NCBI GenBank assembly: GCA_000827205.1
Contig: KN832564.1
Span: 27,080 to 91,079, forward strand
Source of the DNA: Plicaturopsis crispa FD-325 SS-3
Taxonomy: Eukaryota; Basidiomycota; Agaricomycetes; Amylocorticiales; Amylocorticiaceae
Direction: 5' to 3'
Length of the DNA: 64,000 nt
Below the pieces are notes generated by a model. That model was not told the origin of the DNA, searched no databases, and worked only from the letters and a program-made list of their open reading frames with translations. Positions within the stretch are counted from its first letter, which is position 1. Each line of letters opens with the position of its first letter. A program made the position numbers and the translations under genes. Below, one piece after another: positions 55,743-64,000 of the stretch.

Positions 55743-57123
55743 GGCGACATACGTCTTTTGGTAGAGAACAGATGGGGGTGTAGAATGTAACAAAGAGAAA
55801 AAGGTAGGGCTGTGTGGACGGTCCGCTGAAGTGTTTGAGGTCGGCCTTTATGAGGAGACGCCGCTGAGCGTCTCACCGGGCTAATTTTAATCTAACGCCC
55901 GTCATTAGCGTCCATTAGCTTTCTTCGGCTCGGTTTGACTTGAAAACATGAAGAAAAGACGCACATGGATCCAGCGTTGAGCAGGCTCCCTTTCGCCTCG
56001 CTTTTACCAGGCCCTTTGTCTCGCACACGTGACAAAGGAGACGCGTCGCGCGCAAGACAAATACGCGTCGGGAATGTGGCTACAGAGGTCGCGCCAGTCG
56101 ATGTCGACGAAGGGAACAGACGGCAGCACTGACACGGCGGGAAACGAGAAACGAGAACGGAGAGGACGATGAACAGGTGGGGGACGCAGAAAAAGAGCCA
56201 TTTGAATTTTCCATTTTATATTCGGTCGGTGGCGGACCTTCGATGCGCACGTGGGCGCTCGGGAAATTGGCTGACCTTGTTCTTTCTTGGTTTGTTCTCT
56301 GTCCCATTACTGCTTTTCCTGGACCGCGCCTTGTTCTTCTGCTGGCCTCGAGCGCTTTCATTCCAGTTTCATTCGGGGGAAATTACACAGTTGCGCACCG
56401 TTCATTGGGCACGGCCGCAATCGAAAACCATCGCGTGAGAGGTGCTGCATTTTTACCGTCTTCTCGTCTCACGAATGGTATAGCATGAAACAGTTCTCGT
56501 CGTAAATCGGTCGTGCTCGAGGATGGTACCCCCAACCACCTTGCCCATGTCAGAGCAATACGGTGCGGGCTGTGATCGGGGTCGGAAAGAGAAGTGGCGA
56601 AAAAAATTCCAGATCTCGCGGCGCTACGCATCCCCCGACGGCGCATGACGCAAGGCGCAGCACGCAATCCTGCAATCGACTGCGATGAATTCGGTCTCGG
56701 TGTATTCTCAGTAAGTCACGAAGGAAGAAATTCGTATCGCCCATTCACTGCTGCCGTATAAATTTGAAGGTATATAGGCATCGTGCGTTATTAATATTCC
56801 CGGTGCTCATCCCCCGTAATACTTATAAGCAGGTGCGCCGTTAATTTCCTAACATCTCGGGGCTACAGAATGAATGCATAAACCCGCTGAATCTACTGAG
56901 AACATGTACGCGCCGCCGCCACACAACAATATAACTCTGATTTTCCAGAACTCGTGTGGCGAAGTCCCGCCGCCGGTCCGATCGCATCGAGTCGATATCC
57001 GTCTTCAGTAGAGTGCTTGCTTCCAGCAGTCATCGGGAATTGTGTGACCGGTTCGTGACTCCAACTTCTTAAGTGCTTGGGCGAACTAAGCGTATCGTAT
57101 TAGCTGTAAGTACGAATAAGTGT
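55743..57123. other. Intergenic, upstream of the Ser/Pro-rich gene
   Basis: No gene recognised. Near 55845-55880 a short inverted GAGACGCCGCTGAGCGTCTC (10-bp stem-like palindrome) lies in the leader of the minus-strand gene. Frames at 56169-56505 are overlapping and featureless. Confidence 0.4.
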
Positions 57124-57333
57124 TCATGAGGACAGAGCTCTGTGCTCGATGTCGTCAATCGGGGCAGAGCATGTAGGGCACGTAATCCTCAGGATATCAC
57201 TTGGCCATGAAGCGTTCACCTCCATAAAGACGGTCAAATGCCACGTTCGCGCACAAGCCTTATTCATGTAGCCACAAAGTTGCTGATTGGGAGGGCATAG
57301 CGATCTATCAAACTTAGAGCTCAGACGATGCAT
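57124..57333 (-). pseudogene. Possible LINE 3' scrap (zinc-knuckle piece)
   Basis: Minus-strand frame includes HLTVFMEVNASWPSDIL then CPTCSAPIDDIEH. The CxxC...H pattern recalls the Cys/His knuckle near the end of LINE RT proteins (compare CPHCGVEESMEH in the LINE above). It is too short to be sure. Confidence 0.3.
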
Positions 57334-57630
57334 ACCATGTGCACATCTACTGTAAAAAAATTAATGTCCAATAATTGGCCAGTTTACACAAGTGGTGGCG
57401 GAAATGAAGAGCCATTTTCCGACAAGTTCAACTGCCGGCGAGTTTACATTGCAACAAGTCGGAATCCTGCATAGTCTATTCTCACAAGTGCTTGATGTCC
57501 ATAGGATGCGCACAAGTTGTCGCAGTACGCACGGTCAGCAGACTGAGTACCTGGGTACTGCCATCCAGGCCCATCCTGATCCCGCTGTCCGAGTCATGGT
57601 GCTCAGCCGACGAGGCGGCTCCTCCACTGC

Positions 57631-58818
57631 CTGTACAGTAGCTATGGCGCATCCGCGGACTATCCCGACGCACCGCGCACGGGGGCATGCTCGGGACTCG
57701 AGCAGCTGCTGAGCCCGCACGCCCGTGGCTTAGGGCTGCTCGCCGTCGCGGTCATTCACAGAGCAGGGAGCCCATATCATCGCGCTGAATACTGGGGCGG
57801 CGGCGGCGGAGCGCTCGCGCCGTGCGCCGTGCGCCGTTGCCGCTCACCCGGAGCTTGATGCAGCTCGCCGCCACAGGCATTCAATGGTGCCGTGTGGCAT
57901 CCATGAGTACTGAGTGATGTCGGCGCTCGCTGGTGGGTATGCACGGCTGCGGCCCACCACAGCGCGCCTAGGGCGGCGGCGGCGCCGACTCACTACGTTG
58001 ACCCGGCAGCTACCGTCTCCAGCCCCTTGTGTATTCGCATTAGTGCACTGCTGCTGCATACGTTGAAAACAGTATCCTTACTAACCACATGTGTTTTTCC
58101 CAGGTCGTGGGTATGCAGAGCATGGAGAGCCTCTAAACAGACTTGCTGTACGTTGCAAGCAGGTACACATGAACTTGTAAAAAAAATACCTCGATTTACG
58201 ACTTGTTTTGCGGATAATTTTTTTACAGTATATCGTATCGCCCATATTCACGGCCTGTACAAAGGCCATGGCGCATCCATAAACTATCCGACGCACTCCG
58301 CACGGTGCTCAGGACTCAAGGAGCTGCTGAGCTCGCATGCCCGTGGCTTAGGGATGCTCGCCGTCGCAGTCATCCACAGAGAAGGAAGCCCATATCATCG
58401 CGGCGCGCGCTGGATACTGGGGCGGCGGCGGCGGAGCGATCGCGCTGTGCACCGTTGCCGCCCACCTGGCTTGATGCAGCTCGCCGCCACAGTCATTCAA
58501 GGAAGCCGGGTGGCATCTATGAGTGATGTTGGCGCTCGCTGGTGGGGTATGCACGTCGGCAGCCCGTTACAGCGCGCCTAGGGTGCCGCCGCCAACTCAC
58601 TGCGTCGATCCGGCAGGTAGCTTCTCCGGCCCCTTGTGCAGTGCACTGCTGCTGCTTGTGTCAAAAACAGTATCCTTACCATACACATGTGTTTTTCGAG
58701 CTCTCCGGTATGTAGAGCATCTAGAAAGAAACTTGTTGAAGGTTGCAAGCAGGTACGCATGAACTTCTGAGAAAATGCCTCGTTTTACAACTTGTATCGC
58801 GAATACTTTCTTTACAGG
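57631..58818 (+). repeat. Tandem duplication, period about 624 bp
   Basis: Copy A (57631-58227) and copy B (58255-58818) share ordered blocks: CTGTACA, GCCCGTGGCTTAGGG, CCCATATCATCGCG, GGCGGCGGCGGAGCG, GATGCAGCTCGCCGCCACAG, ACAGTATCCTTAC, ACATGTGTTTTTC, GTTGCAAGCAGGTAC and TTTACAG. Identity is perhaps 75-80 percent. The unit's origin is unclear; no coding frame is kept between the copies. A (GGA)n run follows copy B at 58817-58836. Confidence 0.7.
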
Positions 58819-59137
58819 AGGAGGAGGAGGAGGAGGTGTATTACCGGCGCGGTACCAGCGCGGAACTACCGGTTTTCCGGACTACATACATGCGCGCCTG
58901 CTGTATGATACCCCACCGAACCCCTCTGAGCAGCCCGTCCCATCCCTAGATACCCCGGCCAGTATGGCAGGAAAGCTTCACGCAAACCTCACTTGAGGAG
59001 TCCTATACCAGTCCCCTGGTATAACACTTAACACGTCAGCATCCAGGTACTAGTAGCCTGAGACCGTCAGTTCGTCGCAGGGTCTCCATGGTGAGGACAT
59101 GAGAGATCCGCAACATTATATCCATACGCTCCTAATT

Positions 59138-59455
59138 CTACAGGCCCTCTATTATGCGATACTCGTACGGTACCCAGAGTTCTTTTGTGTCGTATACAGT
59201 GAGTATCTCGTGCACAAAGCTCGCAAACATATTGAGCGACTCTGTCCGATTGCAGAGGTCAATGAGGTGTTGTAGCGCCGTCCCTGCTTGAGCCCATTCA
59301 ATGTATCCGGGCAGTGTTGCTCGCATGCGCTCTACAAATCGCTCTCGTGCCCTCCGTAAGTCCATATTCGCCGGGCATATAAACAATGCGTGGCACTCAT
59401 CCTCCACTCCCATCAGTATATCGCCCATATATATCGCCCATAATGCCGTATTCAA
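59138..59455 (-). pseudogene. 5'-truncated LINE, RT C-terminal end
   Basis: About 105 residues: VEDECHALFICPANMDLRRA, then RFVERMRATLPGYIEW, LQHLIDLCNR and FASFVHEILTVYDTKELW. The ECHALFIC knuckle followed by this helical tail is a common ending of Agaricomycete LINE polyproteins that lack RNase H. Only the 3' end is present, as expected of an incomplete reverse transcription. It differs from the RNase-H LINE at 2.3-12.2 kb, so two LINE lineages are present. Confidence 0.6.
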
Positions 59456-59637
59456 GTTAGCATTTCAAGTTATCCAAGGATATTCAAGACTACTCTTTTT
59501 TACTGTAGGGATCTGATTCTCAGGCCACGATCGAGTTGAGACATGAGCGACACTTTTGCCTCAACACATCACTGGGCTGTTGGCACTTATAGCGCGCAAT
59601 CCATTCCTAATAAATTGTGCTCTTTAGACGGAACGGA

Positions 59638-60561
59638 TCAATGTATTGGACATGTACTCACCTCCCTCAATCCTGGATATTCAACGCAGGACCACGACCA
59701 AAACTTGTCGATGCAGTAAATATCGTTCGAATCTGTGGCAAGTTTGGGGAAATAAGGCGCGATTGTGATGAGACACGGACAACGGGATCTCAGGATCGTT
59801 ATCTCCTCTCCGCGCGGCGTGCATGTCCCGAGTTCTGCGATGACGACCGTGCCATCGGCTTTCAACACAACACTCTCGGGCCCAATGTTGTTGTGTATCA
59901 GTCCAAGCTCGTGCAGCTCGCGCACTGCGTAGACGAGCCCTTTGAAAAAATCACAGAGGCTCTTCTGGTCAGGAGGCTCGCGCACAAGAATGGTTGAAAT
60001 ATATCGCTCCCTGGGGTATTTTTCGATGCATATTCCTGCCACCTTCAGGTTTCCCCCGTTGTCCCCGGGAACCAGAAGTAGGCGACCACGGGGTTGCGCA
60101 ATTCGCGAAGACGATTTCTTGTCGCGGCGGAGCACGTCGCAGATATCGATCAGACGAGAGAGGTGTGCTTTCGTGCGTTGGGAGGCAGTTTCGAAAGATT
60201 CCGTCGTGAAGTAATCCATGATCGGAAGGACGGCAGCAATATCGTGTGGCAGTGGGAACGTCCTGTGTGAGATAGGGATAATGGGTTTCCGGGCGCGAGT
60301 AAAGGTCATCGTAATGAGATCCATGCCAACGGCGCGAGAGTGCTGGCGGAGAGCGTATACTGCCTCGCAGGTGACTGGACCCATAGCACGATAGGTCAAA
60401 TGAAAATACGGGTCGAGTGGGGAGGTTTCATCGCTATGAGTGGACGCCTGGAACAGTACTTCAGTCCACCACCGACATTCCTTGTTCGGGTTCGTTGCTT
60501 TGATCAGGAGGCTACCAGGACGGATAAGAGAGACAGCAGTGTCGCCTGCAAATGTGGACAT
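59638..60561 (-). CDS. Protein-kinase-like protein, probably inactive
   Basis: Start ATG 60561 (MSTFAGDTAVSLIRPGSLLI) gives 307 residues; the frame is open to 60876, but that part reads like promoter. The kinase C-lobe is recognisable: FFKGLVYAVRELHELGLIHN followed by NIGPESVVLKADGTVVIAEL. The catalytic loop is HNNIGPES where active relatives have HxD..P.N, so the catalytic Asp is Asn, and DFG is replaced by ELG. Both changes predict no phosphotransfer. The 3' end may continue through an intron at GAG/GTGAGTACATG (about 59652) to an exon reading EWIARYKCQQPSDVL. Confidence 0.6.
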   Translation of the reverse strand: MSTFAGDTAVSLIRPGSLLIKATNPNKECRWWTEVLFQASTHSDETSPLDPYFHLTYRAMGPVTCEAVYALRQHSRAVGMDLITMTFTRARKPIIPISHRTFPLPHDIAAVLPIMDYFTTESFETASQRTKAHLSRLIDICDVLRRDKKSSSRIAQPRGRLLLVPGDNGGNLKVAGICIEKYPRERYISTILVREPPDQKSLCDFFKGLVYAVRELHELGLIHNNIGPESVVLKADGTVVIAELGTCTPRGEEITILRSRCPCLITIAPYFPKLATDSNDIYCIDKFWSWSCVEYPGLREVSTCPIH

Positions 60562-62140
60562 TGGAGAGGAGTGATAGCTATGGCGGGGGATATGCTGAGG
60601 ATTGTACGTTGAGCACCACCATGGCTGCGTTTGTGTGGATGGCTTTATAGCAGGTTCGGACCAAAATACGCGCACTTTAATTGCAGGGAGCCCGGCCAGC
60701 GGCAACGTGCAACCAGAACTTGCCCCTCGGCGATGAAAGCTCCTCCCTGATATGGAAATACACGCCGTTACGGGTAGAATTAAGACGAAAAGAAGCCGTA
60801 TGATTGTCGAAGTAATCGCAACGCGTTGGAGTCGGAACCAGAAAGTTGCGGCGTCGAATACAAAAGCAATGGTCAAAAACGCTGGGACTTCTCAGCGAAG
60901 TTGAGATAAGGCACTGAGAGGAGAAAAGAACACCAAAGGAAAGCTCACCCGGTTTCGTGAAAGCGGTCTTTTGCGCTGGCAAAACCGCATGCAGACAACA
61001 CTGGTCGTGAAGATGAAACTTCCCGCTCTTTATTTGGACATCTACGCCGTTACAGCTCACGCCGCAGCGAGAAGACGTCGTATCGAAGTTTTTCCGAGGC
61101 ATCCAAAGCAGGCAACAGAAATATGCAGTGCTAGATGCCACCGAACAGTGCTAAAGTGCGCCCGCCGCCGCCGCGGGACCTTATCCTGATACTTCGACAA
61201 GGCACTCAGAGAAAAAAGAAACTCAAATAATGGCAACGCACCGATTCATTAGCAGCCTGATGTGATAATCTTGGCACCGACAGTTGAGGACTACGTAGAG
61301 GTGAAAGGCGAAGGTCAAGTTGTGGCGAGCCTCAAATTTAATGCCGCAGTGGACTCAACGCCTCGTATAGTGCCCCTATCCTCAATAGGTATGTAACCGA
61401 ATACCGATCCGATCACAGTGACGGCGCGGTCACACCGTTGCTTACCTGTTTACAACTTACTCGCTCTCCGCTGTTCGAAATCTAGTCTCATAGTTCTTTG
61501 GACCGCGATTCTGCTAGATATGCAGAAAAAGCACATCATCGTCCACGCAACGTTTGTAGCCAGGATTGAGGCCGTCGTACAGCGATCGCCCAGCGCAACG
61601 GATCCTCAGGCTCCAGGTCAGTTACTTCGATATTCTTTACTTGGGCCGTCAATTGCTCTCGTTTCACAGAACAGGCGCTTTGCGTACCATAATTCAAATG
61701 AGGAGGTCACGCTCACTCACCACTCGGACAATGTCATTCGGACTTGCGAAAATGTTTTGCCGGATGGGCGTTCACTGTTGAGCTTGTCATCCTCTCGCCT
61801 TGCATCTGACTGCAGTCAATCGTACTTCCCTGCGCAGTGCCCGAAGCCCCCGCCAGACACGAATAGATCTTGCAATCGCGACCAACTAAATCGTCGATCG
61901 AGACTCTGCACGGCTGACAGTATTTGCTCAGCCACGCATGCCAGCCTCCCTCGCAGTCGGTATAAAAACCCTCTACGTGGCGTCTTTATTCGTTAGGATC
62001 TCTTGCTCTCTACTCTCACCAGTACGCGGTCTTTCTATTTGCTTTCGTACCTTCCCTTCCCATACTATCCCCCCACGTCGTCAAGACACACCCATCCCTA
62101 CCTACAACAGTCACTCTTTAGTCCACCACACACTATCATC
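60562..62140. other. Divergent spacer with a diverged duplication
   Basis: Promoter side of both neighbours. Blocks at about 60700-60960 and 60975-61230 are similar in order (CGCCGTTACGG/CAG, GAAAAGAAGCCGTATGATTGTCGAAG against GAGAAGACGTCGTATCGAAG, and GAT/AAGGCACTGAGAG against AAGGCACTCAGAG), suggesting an old 275-bp tandem duplication. A frame at 61418-61996 has no features and is not called. Confidence 0.45.
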
Positions 62141-63203
62141 ATGGTTGCTCTCACTCCCCGCTTCCTTACTCTCGTTGGCTTCGCCGCCACGCTCTCCCTC
62201 GGCGTATCCGCATCCCCCGTCGGACCTCTGGCCCAGCTCAAAGCTACGGTAAGCTCACATGGATGTTTTCTCCGCATCGTGTCTCATAATTTCCATGCTG
62301 TAGGGCCACATCGCGCGTGCGATGACTGCACCGGCGCCTGCCATTACCAACGCCGCCGTTGACGAGTCCTCGCCCGCCAACGCACGCGTGCAGCACCACT
62401 CTAACCGCCGCGCTTCTCCCGCTCCCGCCGCCGCACCTGTCGGTGCTCTCGCCATGCTCCCCATCGTCGGTGGGCCTACCAAGGGTGCTTCCGATGCTGG
62501 CGGATACAAGGACGACACCGTGTACCTGAACACCCCCGTTGGCAACAAGGAGGTCATCCACAACCACTCTGGTCGCTCCAACGGGCAAGCGAAGCCTAAG
62601 CTCCCTGCTACACCCAAAATGCACGAGAAGGTCCCTGGAACCAAGGATGACCTCGTCGTTGGTCGTAGCGAGAGCCCGATCGAGCAGGAGATCAAGCACG
62701 GAAACTACGTCAAGATGCCCAAGGGTCCTCGCGCCATGCCGAAGCTCCCGGTCAGCGCACCCAAGGCACCGGTCAAGCTCCCAGTCAACGCTCCTCGCGC
62801 TGCGCCTGCACTCCCCGTCAAGGCACCCGTCAAAGTCCCCGTCAACGCTCCCCGTGCTGGTATCCCCAAAGTCACCAGCGTGAAGACGGTCAAGGTTAAC
62901 GCACGCTCCCCCAAGTATGACGACAACGTCGTCGACCTCGGCGCGCCTGTCATGCCCGGCCTTGGCCTTGTGTACCACGACCACCAGGAGGCCAAGCGCG
63001 CGAACAAGGATGAGAAGCTCGGTCTGCAGGAGTCGCCCAGCACGGGTGTCGGCATGCACGACCACCAGACGAGCCGCGAGCCCAAGGACACCGACGACAA
63101 CAGGGGCGGCGCAGCTGTCATGGGCTCGGGCGTCGCCTACCACCACTACGAGCAGGGACGGTCGTTCGAGTCTGAGAAGGCGGAGCACCAGTACGAGGAG
63201 TGA
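62141..63203 (+). CDS. Secreted protein with Lys-Pro-Val-Ala repeats
   Basis: Two exons (62141-62248, 62304-63203) sum to 335 residues. Signal peptide MVALTPRFLTLVGFAATLSL with cleavage likely after GVSA. The middle has imperfect repeats (PKLPVSAPKAPVKLPVNAPR, LPVKAPVKVPVNAPRA), and four short His-containing units recur: IHNHSGRS, YHDHQEAKR, MHDHQTSRE and YHHYEQGRS. No Cys, no catalytic domain. The family is not recognised. Composition suggests an extracellular, unstructured, cationic protein that may bind wall polymers or metal; this is inference. A pyrimidine-rich promoter tract precedes it (62040-62135), a sign of strong expression in basidiomycetes. Confidence 0.8.
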
Positions 63204-63598
63204 GGCACGGGTAGCGATGAGTGATCGAGGGGCGAAGAGGATTCAAGAAAGGTAAGTGCACTTTTGTTTTTGTATACCCGGGAGACCACCCTTTTTCGCT
63301 TTTTGTATCTCTTTCTTGAATGATCTGTCAACGTCATGAATCTACAATGTCTTTGTGCAAGAACGCTATGGTGTAAGTATGAAGCAACGAAGTTGCACTT
63401 AGTGGCCGTCAAGGGTGAAACGTTCGATCTACACACACGAGTGCTGACTTGAACCTGAGCAACATCGAGTGCCAGTACTGCTAGGGCATCCTTATTGATG
63501 AAAAAGTGAGATAGATACAGCGGGATTGCAAGAGGGTACCGCGCGTAGCCCAAGTATAGAACATGGTTTCCCGACAACACACGCGGAGCCCATCCCGT
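63204..63598. other. Convergent 3' spacer
   Basis: Lies between two convergent genes and holds both 3' untranslated regions. Nothing else seen. Confidence 0.5.
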
Positions 63599-64000
63599 TC
63601 AGGCTTTGAGTAGCTCCGCAAGGTTCTTCTCATCGTTGTAGTCGGTCGGGGCAAGCCCCTTGCTGATTTCGGCGATCTGCTGGACGGACACCTTGAGCTG
63701 TTCAATCGAAATGAGAAGGCGGCATGACGAGGCGAATGGTGAGATTCAAAACGTACCCCGACGCCTAGCGGCAGCCGCGACTCGGCCGCTCCAGTTTTGT
63801 CGCCAGATAGAATTTCTTTACCGAGCAGGGGCTCAAAGGTGGTAGGCCGCCCCAGCCCAATAACTGAAGAGAGACATGTGTGTTAGCAAGTGCCAAGCGA
63901 TAAAGGGTCATAGGCCAGCCTACCGTCCGTCCACCCCTCTGTGACCGCCTCAGCCATCTTGCTAGCTGTCCTGAAACCGCCTGTGACGGCTAACACGCTC
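63599..64000 (-). CDS. NADH:flavin oxidoreductase (OYE family), 3' end
   Basis: Three partial exons (64000-63924, 63863-63757, 63697-63599) read SVLAVTGGFRTASKMAEAVT, then EGWTDVIGLGRPTTFEPLL, GDKTGAAESRLPLGVGLKVS and KNLAELLKA to a TGA. VTGGFRT and DVIGLGRP are the FMN phosphate-binding end of the Old Yellow Enzyme TIM barrel. Such enzymes reduce activated alkenes with NAD(P)H. The N-terminal part lies beyond the window. Confidence 0.85.

Noticed and set aside
61418-61996. 192-codon frame in the spacer before the secreted protein
   Set aside because: No signal peptide, domain or splice support; it lies in the expected promoter region.
1-64000. CRISPR arrays, bacterial operons, LTR elements
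   Set aside because: No regular spacer-repeat arrays, no ribosome-binding-site-led gene clusters, and no paired long terminal direct repeats with retroviral-type domains were seen.

Overview
The window is genomic DNA of a filamentous basidiomycete, most likely an Agaricomycete. This rests on dense 50-70 bp GT-AG introns, a tandem F-box family of the kind that expands in mushroom-forming fungi, two small thaumatin-like proteins, a multi-exon fungal P450, a Cdc11/Nud1 septation scaffold and LINE/TIR elements. All gene models were spliced by eye. Where exon phases could be summed to whole codons this is stated.

Left part (1-27.4 kb) is an accessory region. It holds ten loci of one F-box family: five intact, three broken and two relics. 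The first (minus strand) is split. Its body lies at 1453-2333 and its start codon at 12269, because a LINE of about 6.7 kb (2334-12242, plus strand, A12 tail, 15-bp target duplication) jumped into codons just after the start. That LINE was later hit by a 3239-bp TIR element (5726-8964, 11-bp TIRs, 2-bp GA duplication) which separates the RT fingers and palm from the FADD motif. The TIR element carries nine ~138-bp GC-rich repeat units, each with a hairpin. A 336-bp MITE with 33-bp TIRs and an 8-bp target duplication lies beside the split gene. The F-box copies share a conserved promoter block and an intron that starts at or directly after the stop codon. Two thaumatin-like genes sit inside the array.

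Middle part (27.5-42.5 kb): an MPDU1-like membrane protein and translation factor eIF3e are transcribed divergently from a 164-bp spacer. Next come a class I/II aminotransferase (with a 15-nt exon), a WW-domain/Gly-rich protein, a METTL25-type methyltransferase followed by a broken duplicate of itself, a 1.27-kb Mutator-like TIR element carrying gene-like sequence, and an 11-exon cytochrome P450 with a 12-nt exon.

Right part (42.5-64 kb): a TALE homeobox regulator, a 10-exon Cdc11/Nud1-like leucine-rich septation/mitotic-exit scaffold, a Ser/Pro-rich unknown protein, then a repeat-rich stretch with a 624-bp tandem duplication and LINE 3' scraps, a kinase-like protein lacking the catalytic Asp, a secreted repeat protein, and the 3' end of an Old-Yellow-Enzyme-type flavin oxidoreductase running off the window edge. 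No operons exist. Most neighbours look functionally unrelated; the clear exceptions are the F-box array and the shared MPDU1/eIF3e promoter.
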